Source: Telopea speciosissima (lineage: Eukaryota; Streptophyta; Magnoliopsida; Proteales; Proteaceae). From it: a stretch of DNA of 64,000 nucleotides. The stretch is from contig NC_057922.1 of the NCBI RefSeq assembly GCF_018873765.1, positions 44,846,321 to 44,910,320 on the forward strand, given 5' to 3'. Under the pieces are notes generated by a model that saw only the letters and a program-made list of their open reading frames with translations, was not told the DNA's origin and made no database searches. This document shows positions 1 through 11,352 of this stretch, piece after piece. Position 1 is the first letter of the stretch. Each line of letters opens with the position of its first letter. A program made the translations under genes and the position numbers.

Positions 1-263
1 ATTGTTTATTCAAGGCGAAAGAGCCAAGGAGGGAGACACAAAAGTCAAGTAACGCGGAGGTTGATAAATGCTCGGTTCTTAGTCCAAGAGGGCTTAATAT
101 GCTTAGTCCAATCACATGATAAGAAGAGATGCCAAATCGATTCATCGTAAGAACCACAGAATACACATGTAGGTTCGACGAAAATCCATTTCGAAAGACA
201 TGCCCTTGTGGGGATTCTTGCATGTAAAACACGCCAAAAGAAAATTTTAAATCTTCCAGACAA
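1..263 (-). pseudogene. LINE reverse-transcriptase zinc-binding tail (fragment)
   Basis: The minus-strand reading frame gives about 70 residues typical of the zinc-binding region that follows the reverse transcriptase of plant LINEs (zf-RVT type): an FFWRVLHARIPT-like stretch, then CVFCG, then an IWHLFLSC block, so the C-x2-C and H-x4-C ligand positions are visible. Such domains also occur in stand-alone plant pseudogenes derived from LINEs. The frame ends after the cysteine-histidine region and the rest would lie left of the window. No intact gene context is seen, so I call it a decayed fragment. Confidence 0.75.
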
Positions 264-708
264 TTGACCTTAGCATAACAATGACATTAGGTGGGCCCAA
301 TGATAGCTTTCTTTTTGGCTTATAGGATCCAAACCCATGTGACCTTCACTCTAGGCCCACCCACCCATCATAGGATATACCTCCAAGACCATAAGACACG
401 TTTTAGTTCAACACTAACCATTCTACTGCATCCAAACAACGCATAGTTTTTCACTAAAAAAAACAAAACAACGCATAGTTCACGTGGATGGTTACAGCCA
501 ATCCGAGCGAGACATCACCAATCGACTGATAGGTCCAATAGGTACCGAGGATGTCCCCTTCAGCTCAAATAATTAATTACTCCATGGCACACACACATAC
601 AAGATAATTAAATTTGTACACTTGCATAAATCTAATTCTTTGACAGCCCACATAGATAAGAAAGCCCAATGAAAAACAAATCAAATCTAAATTTATGAAT
701 ACTTTTTT

Positions 709-728
709 GTGTGTGCGTGCGTGTGTGA
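709..728. repeat. GT-rich microsatellite
   Basis: Imperfect GT run interrupted by GC steps. Confidence 0.7.
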
Positions 729-1180
729 AGTCATGATCTGAAGTCTGAACTAAAGAACAAACCCCTTTATTTAAATGTCTAAAATAACTTCTATATCTAT
801 TATAACCAAACTAAAGCAGACAGAACAGAATAAATAAGGGAGACTATCCTATTTAAGAGACAACATATTCTATATGAAACTGATGTCCCTGAACAGAAGT
901 CAATACCCGAACCATTACCCTTGCTGCGTGGCCAGTGATGATGAAAGAAGCCAAAAAGGATACAGAGGAGAGAGGTAGATTCTAAGCAAAATGGGGGAGA
1001 TTTAAAAGAGTCCACACAGCAATGAAGGACGGCTATGGTGCGTTCTTGACTTCCTCTACTTAACTAAGAAGGGGTAGGGTGTTGTAACAAAGTTGAAATT
1101 TTTGTTGCTATGAGCTTTGGGTAGAGCAGCAGAAGTTGTATGTTCATATTTAGCTCTTGATGAAAGCATTCAAGTCCAAA

Positions 1181-1200
1181 CCAACCAACCAACCAACCAA
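1181..1200. repeat. (CCAA)5 microsatellite
   Basis: Five perfect CCAA units in the 3' flank of the HD-ZIP IV gene, possibly inside its 3' UTR. Confidence 0.85.
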
Positions 1201-1327
1201 TGAACACTATGTCTCACTCCACCATTGAATGCAACCAGCAGGAGCTCTGAGATCTTCTGACCAGTATATTTAAGAAGGTTGGAGATGGGGGAGCAGAGAA
1301 CTATATATGCCAGCCTTTGCAGCTCTA

Positions 1328-4300
1328 TCAGGAACTGGAACTGGAGCAATTCAAGGCAGCTTTTATTTGGTGGACAGTTGAGCTGATAAGGTTATTAACG
1401 GTTGTCACCGACTCCAGGTTCAGCTTTGCAGATGGCAAGCTGCTCACAAGCATTTGAAATCCCACCGTTATCAGTGAACCACCACCTGACCTGCTCCCTT
1501 GCACATTTGAGCTTGTCGATGGCCCTGCTCCTCCTCCTTGGTCTCCCTTGCCATCAGGAGAGATGGTGAAACCTGATGGAAGTAGGGGGATATATGTGGT
1601 GTCTTCCCCACTCATTGCTACGTTAATTCCCTGGATATCAATAGGGGCATAGACGACAACCGATCCAGATGGGTCTGTACAGCTCTCTTGAAGTATCAAC
1701 ACGTTATTCTGGCTCGCATTGAAAGCCTGTTGGAGAGAACAAATTGCTATAAAACTAACCAACCAATCCATACACACCGTCGAAAATCATAATATAAGAT
1801 CAGGAAAAAAAAAATTTTGAAAAAAAAAACCTATCCAATTCCAGCAAACTTACGCGGAAAATTGAAATACAATTGCCAGTATCTGACCCATTTGCAATTT
1901 TCGAAATCTCCTTCATTGAGTTGCCATTGGAGAGTACATCCCACTGTCAGAAGTAAGAACAGAGAAATTTTGTTAGTACTGATTGATTTGATATAATCCT
2001 CTCCAAACAGATGATTTATGTATTACCTGAGATCTATTTTTTTGGTCCTTAAAGAATTCGAAGACATCATGTGGAGGTACTGGAAGCCACAGAGAGGTTG
2101 CTGCACTGAGGACTACACCATTGGGATGGCCTGGATCTGAGCTTTTGTTAACTGTGACTCTAACCCCAACATCATGCAAGCCAGAAAGTGTGGTCCATCT
2201 GTGATCACTCGATGCACTAATGCTCGTGCAGAAGTTGTTAACCATTCTTTGGGCAAGTTTCATCACGCTTCTCTTACCTTCTGGTAAGAGAATTACTAAA
2301 CATCACCAAAACAACAACCAGACAAGTCACTGATTTGTACACAACCAGTAATTGTTTGGAAGAAGATTAGATGTTATGACAAAGCCGAATCTAATACCTC
2401 CACTGATGTCTCGATTTGGTGAACTCATCACCATCAGACAAGCAAATCTCTCACACATTCTTTGAAGAGTGCTAATCCATCGTGCAGCTCCAAATGCCAT
2501 TCCATTTTGAACAAGATCTCTGTAAATCCGATGAATTGGATTCTTGTCTTCTACTTCCACATGTTCCACCCAAGACACCTATAAAACATTTCCAAGAATT
2601 CAGATTATATAAGTCAGAATTTGTTTAGGTCTAATACAAACGCATGGCAGAAAATGCCAATATCTGATTTTAGTTATTCACTTTGGAGTATCCATTGGGC
2701 ATGTCTTGAATCAAACATCCAGAAGGAAACTTCCAAGCGCGAGAAGGTGAACCAAACTGGATCTCTTGGGATAAGTCAAAGGAGACATCTGTTATAGCCC
2801 AGAAGCCTTGATCAATTGGCTGACAGTAACGGAGAAAGTAGGATTCTCGAGTAGGAATCAATGGGGAGAGCACCTGCATTTCTGTATACATCTGTATCAA
2901 CCATTTTAAATCAGACAAACTTCTCCCCAAACTACCAATCAAATATTACTTTAATTGAACAAAAAAAGAAAAAAAGAAAAAAGCAGGATACTCACTAGTT
3001 GCAGGGAACTGCTCCTGCTTCCCCCAATTCCAAATGTCAGCACCTCAATTGTCTTTGCCTTGGAGACAATTGTAGGGAATAGGTCAGCCCATTTGTTCTG
3101 CACTCAAATGAAACCTCATCAGATAATTAATAATAGAAAACACAGTTTACCAGTATTTCGCTTGTGAATAGTGGAATTATAAAATGGAGGACGGAGCTCA
3201 CAGAGTCCATAAACATTTCAACCAATGCCATTCCATTCATCATCACCTCACCATAAGCTCTTGAAGACTCTACCCGAATATTGGGATTTTTCAACTTGTT
3301 TGGTTTTGGGAATATCTTCTCATAGTTTTCAATACTAAGCACATCTTTCCCATCAATTGGAGACTTCATCCATAATGACTCATTCATCTCGGAAAGCCTG
3401 AACAATTCTTGGAAGGCATTGGCAGCAACCTCTGCCATAAGTGACTTCTCCATATCTGAGATGTTTGTCTGCAATGTCAATGAGGGAACAGAGGACGAGC
3501 TTCCAGGAAGAAGTTCGAGATCAAGGGATAGTCCCCCAATTGGCTGACCTCCAAAACTCCCAACAGATAAATCCAATGGGGAGGTTGGAAATGGTTGCAT
3601 GGGTGGGAATTGTGAGAAAGGTCTACCAATGTATCTTGACGCTATGCTTGATACTCTTTCAACCTGCAAGATATTCCAAAGACCAGAAGCAAATTAACAG
3701 ACGAAAATCCATAAATGAATGGGAGAAGGCAGAGATGATCGGAGTTCTACCTCTTCTTTCAATCGGGCATTCTCCATTCGCAGTCTCTGTTCATCGAAAT
3801 AAGAATCTTCTCCAACCGGAGAAGCCCCACAATTGGGGCACATTACATTCTTCATTGTCTCTCTAATTGCTACGTTTTCACATCGTATCTTATCATTTTC
3901 TGCCCTTAGAGCACAATTATCCGCACGCTCATGTTGTGCCTGAATTATACAAACAAAGACGATTTCCCATTTCATAAGCAGGAAAAAGTTGTATAGAAAA
4001 AACTACAAATAGCAGAAACACCAGACCCATAATCTGTTAAGAGATAAAATTGCGCGAGTAAAAAAACGGATTACTTCATTCACCCCAAAAAAAAGAGGAA
4101 GATTACCTTCATCTGGGTCCTCCTGTTTTGAAACCAGAACTTGATCTGGCGAGGTTCTAGCCCCAAATTCCTGGTCAACTGGCTTCGTTGATTTTCGTCC
4201 GGGTGTGGACACTCCTTGAAAACCCTTCATCCCCACAACAACAAAACCATTACCCTCGAAAGAACACCGTACACCCTCCTTTACAGAGAAGAAAGAAAAC

Positions 4301-4738
4301 CCAATACAGAAAAAAGATTCCAATACTCACACAGTCATTTTAAAGAAAACACTTGCGGATCAAACTCTAGAGTAAACGAAAATCAGAATAATAAACTAGA
4401 AACAAACTCGTATCAGCCCAACAACAAACATCAGGTCAACAGTACTAAGACAGAAAGAGAAACTAGAATAGAAAAAGCCCATCAGGGACCCAAAAAGAGA
4501 AGGACCCAACCACAGGAAATAATAAAGAAAGCAAAACCCAACTGAAGAGTAAAAGAGCAGTTCCAGAAGGAAAAGGTGAATGAAATAAAACAAAATGAAA
4601 ACACTATGTAACAGTGATCTCTTACGCTTCAAGTTCTTGAATCTGACGAGCTGTGTGTCTATGGTATCGCTTTTTATTCCTTTGAGGATCAGAGACATCT
4701 GGCTCCTCGCCGGACCAACCGCCGCTACCGGATTCCAT
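1328..4738 (-). CDS. HDG11-like: HD-ZIP class IV homeodomain-START transcription factor, HDG11-like
   Basis: Ten exons join without a break into 710 codons: 4738-4626, 4224-4107, 3939-3751, 3663-3202, 3097-2996, 2891-2682, 2578-2398, 2295-2027, 1943-1854, 1726-1328. All introns are GT-AG and phases agree. The start is the ATG at 4738-4736 (MESGSGG). Homeodomain at residues about 20-77 ([10 protein letters not shown] to [10 protein letters not shown]), then the zipper-loop-zipper at 78-145 with the CPNC pair at Cys111/Cys114. The START domain begins near residue 217 and the C-terminal domain ends [15 protein letters not shown]. The family binds L1-box-type sites and controls epidermal and trichome fate in the nucleus. 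Length and motifs ([17 protein letters not shown]) are closest to Arabidopsis HDG11/HDG12 as I remember them. This is the only host gene here that looks functional. Confidence 0.95.
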
Positions 4739-4749
4739 TTTACTCACCA

Positions 4750-4825
4750 CCACTACTGTGATGCTACGGCTGCTGCTGCCGATGCTGCTACTACTATAGC
4801 TACTGCTACTGCTACTGCTTACTAC
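4750..4825. repeat. Trinucleotide (CTG/CTA) repeat in the HD-ZIP IV 5' leader
   Basis: Plus-strand runs of gctgctgctg and ctactgctactgctactg lie roughly 15-85 bases upstream of the HD-ZIP IV start codon. If transcribed as 5' UTR the leader would carry an AGCAGTAGCAGT-type run. Confidence 0.7.
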
Positions 4826-5217
4826 TTCCGTAGTTGCTGCTTATCATATTAATGAAGACTGACTTAGTATAAGCGAACCCAGCAGGTAGAGTCACTTTAA
4901 AGTCACCAGAAGAGCCAAAAGGAGAAGGGTTTTGGGGATTGGTTTGTTATGGGCTTGAATTGCCTCTGCTCCTCCTCGGGCGCTTCTGCATTGCCCATTT
5001 CATTTCAGGAGGAGAAGAAACGGCCGGGAAATCTGTGATATCAGCAAGAATCAGGGAGGACGAGAGATTCTGTATAAATCAAATGAAATTTTTTTTCTCT
5101 GAGAAAACTAAATTCCAAAGATTTGACAAAAGAGAAAAGCCGACCAGCCACAGAACACCCAATTTGAGCGGTAACCGACGAATTTTAAAGCCCCATCTTC
5201 TGAGAACTCGGATAGAA

Positions 5218-5229
5218 GCTTTTATATCC
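5218..5229 (-). promoter_or_regulatory. Candidate TATA box of the HD-ZIP IV gene
   Basis: On the minus strand the sequence reads GGATATAAAAGC, about 480 bases upstream of the start codon. A CT-rich tract (5250-5266) lies just upstream of it. This would give a 5' UTR of about 450 nt. Position and motif only; an intron in the leader cannot be excluded. Confidence 0.45.
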
Positions 5230-5960
5230 TTTTCTACCCTTTCGAGGCATCTCTCTCTCTCTCATACGAGTACAGCTTCGAGCTTTTAAGACGAATTTAC
5301 CAGTGATGTATTTATCGGCCGCCGGAGTTTGGCCTTTCCCGGTCATGTCATTTAATTTTAATGCTATTATTGTGCGAAGTTTGATCCATAACTCATATTG
5401 ACTGAATTACCCCTTTGTTTCTCTCTTCTCCACAATTCCTACCATATGTGGCCAAAAGTCAAACCTTATGCTCTTTTATAGATATATGTAATTTAATGAT
5501 TGGTTTTCCCTGTTCTTTTTTGTGTAATGTTTGGCTGTTTTAAGGACCCATTTGGCATATTAAGAAGCTTTGGATTCTATGAATGTGTATAGGACATTGG
5601 AGACTTTGAATATGGGCTATAGACCTTAAAAGATGTCTGACCTTCAATGTGGAGGACTTCATTAGAACCCCCTCCTCTTTCTCAAAGGGCATTCTACCAA
5701 CTTCATCTCAACCAATCAACCGAAACTTAGCCCAAGTCTATAGGAATTCCAAGGTCCAATAGTTTCATGGTCATAATCTTTAAAAAGAAAAAAATTGAAT
5801 GAATTTTTTTTTATTTAATTATGAGACCCTAGGACATCAGTCATGCCTTTAATAGGATAAGGATTTACATTTTTTATTTGAAAATTTCAAGAAATTTCTT
5901 GGTACTAGTAAAGAAAAAAAGAAAGCAAGAACATAAAATTTTAACGTTACAAAACATAAT

Positions 5961-6140
5961 GAGGAAACTCGTCAAAATCCCAACAAGAAATCATGAATGA
6001 TTGCAGCAGATTATTTCTGTGAATACAAAAGAGGAAACTCAGTAAAACTCCAAAAACTAATCATGACGAATTATTGCCGTAAATATTAATAAAGTATAAT
6101 GAGGAAACTCTATAAAATCCTAACAACTAATCATGACATG
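5961..6140. repeat. 70-bp tandem repeat, about 2.6 copies
   Basis: The decamer gaggaaactc recurs at 5961, 6031 and 6101, exactly 70 bases apart. Each copy continues with a diverged form of caaaatcccaacaactaatc and then atgac. Copies differ by substitutions and are moderately old. Confidence 0.85.
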
Positions 6141-6380
6141 ATACAAATCTATTTAAGTCCATGTCATTAATTTCAGTCGTTAAATGCTAATGTGAAGAAG
6201 GTAATGTACAATTATATCTTTTCTAGGGATAACTTACCAAAATACTCTTAAAGTCAAAAAAAAATGACAGAAGTTGAAAAAGCAAAATACCCAAATCGCC
6301 CTTTCCCTTTCTCGAGTTGCAGCTTTGATGGTGTTCCAAGTTTCTCTTAAGCATGAATTTTCCACTTCATTCTACGTTTC

Positions 6381-6440
6381 AATCGAACAAGCAAAGAATC
6401 CGGAGCCAGACCAACAGGAAAATCGAACAAGCAAAGAATC
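6381..6440. repeat. 20-bp direct repeat pair
   Basis: The 20-mer aatcgaacaagcaaagaatc occurs identically at 6381-6400 and 6421-6440, 40 bases apart. Confidence 0.9.
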
Positions 6441-6894
6441 ATTTCTTTCCCCTAATAAGGCAATACAACAATATCATTAGCACTTGAACTTTATCAAGAA
6501 AATTGCAATCTGATCGTTAACATCATAAGGGTTTGCTTCTTTTTTCCAATCTGGTATTTTGTTTTTGTGTTTTTGTTTTCCTGTTCCTTCCGGGTCCTGG
6601 CAATGAAACCAGTACAGAAAATGGAAGAGATTGTTACAATCACAGCATACCCCCAATAACTAAATAGGGGAAGAAAATAAGAGAGAAGAAATCTAGTAGC
6701 CTTGAAATATTATTGGAATCCTCCACTGATTCTTTTTCTCAATCCAACCTATTTACGACCATTCTGTTGTATATCAATTAAGGGAAAATAAATGGGAAAA
6801 ATAGAAAATCCATTGCGAATTGTGAGCATTCGAATTAATTAAAAAAAAAAAAAAGACATTTAAGAACGACAGAAGGAACAAATACCCGACAACG

Positions 6895-7011
6895 AGTCTA
6901 TTCGCTCTAGCTTTAATTCCACCATTAATCGAGTGTTTCTCTATTCGCAGCAGCAGTTCTCATTCCTTACAATCTAATCCATCCTAGCTATCATTCTATC
7001 AGATATACAGG
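6895..7011 (+). other. Possible orphan 5' UTR exon with splice donor
   Basis: The tract ends in atatacag followed by gttagatctg, then a T-rich stretch, resembling a plant 5' UTR exon and its first intron. About 55 bases later the intron-like DNA runs into the LTR at 7067. No promoter or coding sequence is proven, so this is only a guess. Confidence 0.2.
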
Positions 7012-7431
7012 TTAGATCTGAACACTTATTTACTTTGCTGTTGTTTTGTTCTTTGGTGATTTTAAGTGTCACACCCCCATTCCAACAAGGAGTAAAGTAC
7101 AAATGAATGGGTGACTAGGATGACACACGTCGTACTACCTCTACAGGATCACAGATACAGTGTCCCAACCACCGTCTTAACCAATATTAGATTACACAAT
7201 AATATCAGAGTGCAGGGAAAAAGGGAATATTACATTTCAAGATTAGAATAAAGCGGAAGCGTTAGTACAGTAGTTACAGCATGTTCAATCGACTAAGTGA
7301 TACATCATAGTTTTAACAGTTATCCGACTGACCATCATATAACTACTCAAAAAAATGTAATGTAATACAGATAAGAGTTAAGAGCAGGCGCAAAGCCCCA
7401 AAGAATCGAAAGAGAGAACAAATCCCCAGTA

Positions 7432-7653
7432 TCAGGATGGCCCGTAGGCACAATCGTCGCAAGGACATCCATCACCATGTTCCTCTAACACAGCCTCTGG
7501 CTCCTCGGTGCCAATACCGTCGTAGTCAATAGACTGGACCTCGAGACCAGCCAAATAATCATCATCTGCATCAAACCTAAAAGAAGGTGTACATAGGAGG
7601 TTAGCTCCACTGAGCCAGTGAGGGGATGGGGAATGCACATACGCACAGATCAC
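7432..7653 (-). CDS. LTR ORF2, copy in the Tekay-like 3' LTR
   Basis: Open frame of 73 residues ending in the acidic, cysteine-rich block HGDGCPCDDCAYG. The same ending occurs in the LTR copies at 32917, 34739, 49140 and 58318, so coding sequence is conserved between diverged LTRs. The part likely to be an exon starts at 7576, after a CTAAC branch-point-like site (7604-7600) and a pyrimidine-rich TTCTTTTAG (7577). It lies in U5, near the 3' end of the LTR. Function unknown; no known domain recognised. Confidence 0.4.
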   Translation of the reverse strand: MICAYVHSPSPHWLSGANLLCTPSFRFDADDDYLAGLEVQSIDYDGIGTEEPEAVLEEHGDGCPCDDCAYGPS

Positions 7654-8636
7654 ACATAGTCCATGATGAATGTAGATGTTAATAGATTTTCAGCCTAGCA
7701 CACAATCTAAGTCCAGGTATATGCTACTATGATAACTTGGGAGTCACTATGGGTCACTTATATTATCGCCACAGTAAAACCTCAATTGTCACCTAGGGGC
7801 CTACGCCGGTCGAAGCCACCAAAGCCACCCAATGACAGACCCCGATGATTAGGAGTCATCCTTGAGCTGGCCTCTCTCCCCCACAAGCAAGGAGCCCTGA
7901 TCACCCAACACCTAAACCCCTATTGGTAAGGGTCGTAGTATAAGGGAAATGAAACCTAGTCCCAGATATACTACATGCAAATCCTATCATCTCGAGAGGT
8001 ATTCCAGGTGCATCAACGTCCTATTCCATCTAGCACCGGGGTACCAACACGACACGACACATACAGGCCAAAATGACAAGCAATAAAAGTTCATAAACAT
8101 TCCTGGGGTTCCGGTACTGGTACACCTAGCATCGTAACCCTATACAATAATGAAGCAAAACACATAACCACATTCGTGTCAATTCATAATCAAGGTAAAC
8201 AATGCTAATATGCAATATGCTTATTGATGACACAAGTAGCAAGATAAATTTATATTTAATGATAAACAAACCCAACAATCACCCAAAACCCACTCACCGA
8301 AGATTCGCGTAATATTCAGATGTTTAGAAGAGGTTGCCAGATATACAACAACAAGAACAACAACCATAACCTTATCCCAACTAAATGGGGTCGGCTACAT
8401 GGATCCGATAGATGCTATGATAGCAATGGAAATAGGAGAAATAAAAGGAGTAAAAGGGAGTTAGAAGAAAATAGGTAAATGTAGAAGTCAAAGCAATATT
8501 CAAAGCAGCATCCTAGGAATAATCCCCTACAAGGGGTTGGCTACATAGGTCTTTGTCCTCCAAACAACTCTATTTACGATCATACTAGGATCAAGCCCTA
8601 CCACATGCATATCCTTTCTTACCACTTCTACAATAG

Positions 8637-8990
8637 TCATTTTAGGTCTACCCCTACCTCTTTTTGCTCCGTCAAGCTGAATCTGGTCACTCTTATTGGT
8701 GCATCAATGGGTCTTCGTTGGACATGACCATACCACCGCAACCGGCTCTCACGGAGCTTGTCTTGGATTAGTGCAACTCCCAAATCAGTTCTAATACAAT
8801 CATTTCGTACTCTATCTCTTCTGGTCTTACCGTACATCCACCTCAACATCCTCATCTCCGCTACACTCATCTGATCTATGTTACTCTTTTTAATTGCCCA
8901 ACATTCCGCCCCATAGGTCTGCTTCATTAGTCTTTTGCTAGATCTTAAAATGGTCTTTCTTAGTCTTAATAGCTGCTTGGACCTCATCAT
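8637..8990 (-). pseudogene. RTE LINE, C-terminal region of reverse transcriptase ORF
   Basis: About 117 residues with the conserved RTE C-terminal blocks [30 protein letters not shown] and [16 protein letters not shown]. The catalytic RT core that should precede it is absent. The frame ends near VGVDLK before the 3' end. Confidence 0.85.
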
Positions 8991-9612
8991 CCCACCACCA
9001 AGTCTCTCTAGGGGCTAGTTGCATATCCTTTGAAATCCCTAGTACTTCTTTAGCAACCATCTTAATACAAGTCGTCATCTCAATCCACACCTCGTTGGTA
9101 TCTCCCTCGAAGTCCCACTTTCCTTATAAAACTACTTTATCGGTAGAAGACTCTAAGAGAACTCCTTGTAGTTGCCCCCATCTTATCTTAGGGCAAACCT
9201 GTTTCACCTTCTTACGTTGCCTCGTACCAAGGTACATATCTAAGACCAGCAGTGAAGCTCTCTCTAGGTATATCCTTACAATCCTTACATAGAAGTCTAT
9301 CAGACCTTTTAGTTAGTAAGAAATCTATTTGGCTTGCATGTTATCCACTCTTGTAGGTAACTAAATGTTCTTCTCTCTTTTTAAAAAAAGTATTTGTAAT
9401 GCACATATCAAACCTTGTTGCAAAATGTAACACTGAGATCCCCTCTTCATTCCACTCCCCAACTCTATAGCCTCCATGAACTTCTTCATATCCTCTACGA
9501 TCTTTGCCCACATGTCCGTTAAGATCACCTCTGATAATAATTTTCTCTCCCTAACCAATACCTTGCACAAAACCATCCATGTGTTCCCAGAATTGTACTT
9601 TAACACTCTCAT

Positions 9613-9973
9613 CCAATCCTACTTAGGGCGTGTAGGCGCTAACTATGTTGATAACCTCGTTGTCTAGCACCAGTTTGATAGATAGGATCCGCTCTCCAAA
9701 TCTTTTAACATCCCCTACTTCGTTCTTAAGGTCTTTACCTATAACTATGCCCACTCCACCTCTCTCACATTCGTTTCCCAAGTACCCTAGTTTGAAGTCA
9801 TCTAATGCTTTGGCTTTGTGGCCCTTCCACCTCATTTCTTGAATGCATGCAACATTAATCCTTCTTCTCTGCATAACATCTATCAGCTCCATACTCTTAC
9901 CTATCAAAGATCCGATGTTCCAGGATGCAAATCTAATCCTATGCTTATGACCAAGATTAGTATCAAAGGACAT
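9613..9973 (-). pseudogene. RTE LINE, N-terminal apurinic-type endonuclease
   Basis: The frame begins MSFDTNLGHKHRIRFASWN and shows the exonuclease-endonuclease-phosphatase motifs SWNIGSL, CIQEMRWKG and GGVGIVI. It ends after VSAYTP, where an intact enzyme would continue for more than 100 residues. A related short frame at 9361-9612 (GSGMKRGSQCY and a DMWAKIVEDM block) is probably the frameshifted continuation. Confidence 0.8.
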
Positions 9974-10234
9974 GGTGTAAGAAAGGATAATGGATACTCA
10001 AAAAATAATAGAAAAGAATGTTCTAGGATCCATGCAAAAGGGATTGGCTGGATATAATATGGTGCCAGCTGCCTACCTGATGCACCAGGTTACCAGATAC
10101 ACGTCCTCGAATAAATTAGACTGCCTAGGGATACGTGAGATAAGTGTTAGAAGAGTGTAGGTGGGTCCCACAAAGAGTTCCCACAAGCTACCATTCATGA
10201 TAGCACAAAAGACCTCGAACAAAGGCACTCCCAG

Positions 10235-10440
10235 TGGATCCGTTCGTCAATCCGTTCTCAGGAAATAAAGACCCGAGAGTAGAGAGTGAAAATGGACTGA
10301 ACAGATTTTCGAATAGTGGCAGGACCCTGGGTTCGTTGGTGTCCGTTCAGCCCAAAGTTAAGTTTTCAAACCATTAAAGGCTGAACGGATTTTCGAACGA
10401 AGGCCCAATGCCTGGGCTCGTTTGTGAATCCGTTCAAACC
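10235..10440. repeat. R-region hairpin modules of the Tekay-like LTR
   Basis: Modules of about 55 bases pair an arm like gaacggattttcgaacgga with a downstream tccgttcgtgaatccgttc, which are near reverse complements. Visible at about 10298-10349 and 10382-10440, with a damaged one at 10235-10258. The matching LTR at 57949-60862 has three. Confidence 0.75.
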
Positions 10441-10965
10441 AGCATACGAATTCTTTAAGTTGTTTGCTTCCCAACCCAAATGCTTAGTTGTCCTATGGTC
10501 TTAGGTCTTGGAAAGGGTCATTCCTATGTCAGTTAGGGTCACCATGATCTCTCCTAAGCTAAGTCTTAAGAATGGAAGGGTTGGAATCCTTCCAAAGTCC
10601 ATTTCAAAAGGTTAGGTCATAGGGATAGCAGAACAGCAACTTGGGTTGCTTAGATGTAGTTCTTGGGGCTTGAGGTGGGGACTGATAGCCCAAACATGGA
10701 CTACCATAAGGCCTTGAGCTCAGCGTTGGTCTCAATAGAACCCTAGGTCACCATTGATCCTAGCCTTTTAAAATTGGGAGAGATGAAGGAGATAGAGGTA
10801 GTAAGAGTGCTTACCTAAACAAGGTGCGAAGCCAGTGGTGTTTCTCCAAGTGGCAAGTCCCTTCCTCCCCTCTCTTGCTTTCGTTCTCTTCTTTCTCTTC
10901 TCCTCTTGAATGCTTGGTCTTGGGTTGGTGTAGATAGTAAATGGCCAATGAATGGCTTAGGTTCT

Positions 10966-11000
10966 GTTTATAGAAAGTAGCCACTTAAGGCCTATTTAGC
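10966..11000 (-). promoter_or_regulatory. LTR core promoter of the Tekay-like element
   Basis: The minus strand reads GCTAAATAGGCCTTAAGTGG and then, ten bases later, TTTCTATAAACA. The GCCAAATAGGCCTTAAGT-like block followed by a TATA box recurs at the same LTR position at 60130-60170, 52284-52322 and, in plus orientation, 47346-47380. Confidence 0.7.
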
Positions 11001-11179
11001 TTGGGCCTTCAATGTACAAGAAACACATTAAAATAGATTTTGGGCTTGTGGGCCCACAACCATGGCCCAACAACATAGAGGAGGTCAAGGGCAGGTCCCA
11101 CCATGTCCGAGAACATGGTTATCATATCCGGGACACGGGTCTGAGGGTCCCATATGAAAGGAACACACAACAGGCCAAT

Positions 11180-11232
11180 CAGCACGAACAGATTATCGAA
11201 CAGACTCACCAGCAGTGGGTTGGTTCATAAAT
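11180..11232. repeat. U3 hairpin of the Tekay-like LTR
   Basis: The arm gaacagattatcgaacaga faces gttcataaatccgttgc. The motif is the same one used by the R-region hairpins of this LTR, but it sits on the other side of the TATA box. Confidence 0.6.
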
Positions 11233-11352
11233 CCGTTGCAGCTTAAAGGGCAGGAACACACAAGGAGGCCTTGGGACCTAGACTCACACCTCAAGGTCAT
11301 AGAGAGGAGGATGCACAAGCACACTCAAGGTCAGTAACTTATCTCTCAATCG

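Larger units (their letters stand above)
264..1327. other. Intergenic, 3' flank of the HD-ZIP IV gene
   Basis: No coding sequence is supported. It holds a short GT-rich microsatellite near 709-728, a CCAA tetranucleotide run at 1181-1200, and the 3' UTR of the neighbouring minus-strand gene, whose end cannot be fixed. Confidence 0.5.
5300..7066. other. Intergenic region between the HD-ZIP IV promoter and the transposon cluster
   Basis: AT-rich DNA without a supported coding region. It contains a 70-bp tandem repeat (5961-6140), a 20-bp direct repeat (6381-6400 and 6421-6440), a poly-A run near 6840 and a possible orphan first exon near 6900-7010. Confidence 0.5.
8346..10087 (-). mobile_element. 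RTE-type LINE, internally deleted, nested in the LTR
   Basis: The minus-strand copy starts near 10087 and ends at a TTGTTGTT-type tail (8346-8370) preceded by the plant RTE 3' end, which reads as ccaactaaatggggtcggct on the plus strand. A target duplication of about 14 bases (ggttgccagatata at 8332-8345, ggttaccagatacac at 10088-10102) flanks it. The other LTR copies run through this point uninterrupted. Endonuclease and extreme C-terminus remain; nearly all of the reverse transcriptase is missing. Confidence 0.9.

Noticed and set aside
3441-3866. Plus-strand ORF of 141 codons
   Set aside because: Antisense to exons 3 and 4 of the HD-ZIP IV gene; no domain, shadow frame.
4939-5289. Plus-strand ORF of 116 codons upstream of the HD-ZIP IV gene
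   Set aside because: Overlaps the gene's promoter and leader, low complexity, no recognised motif.
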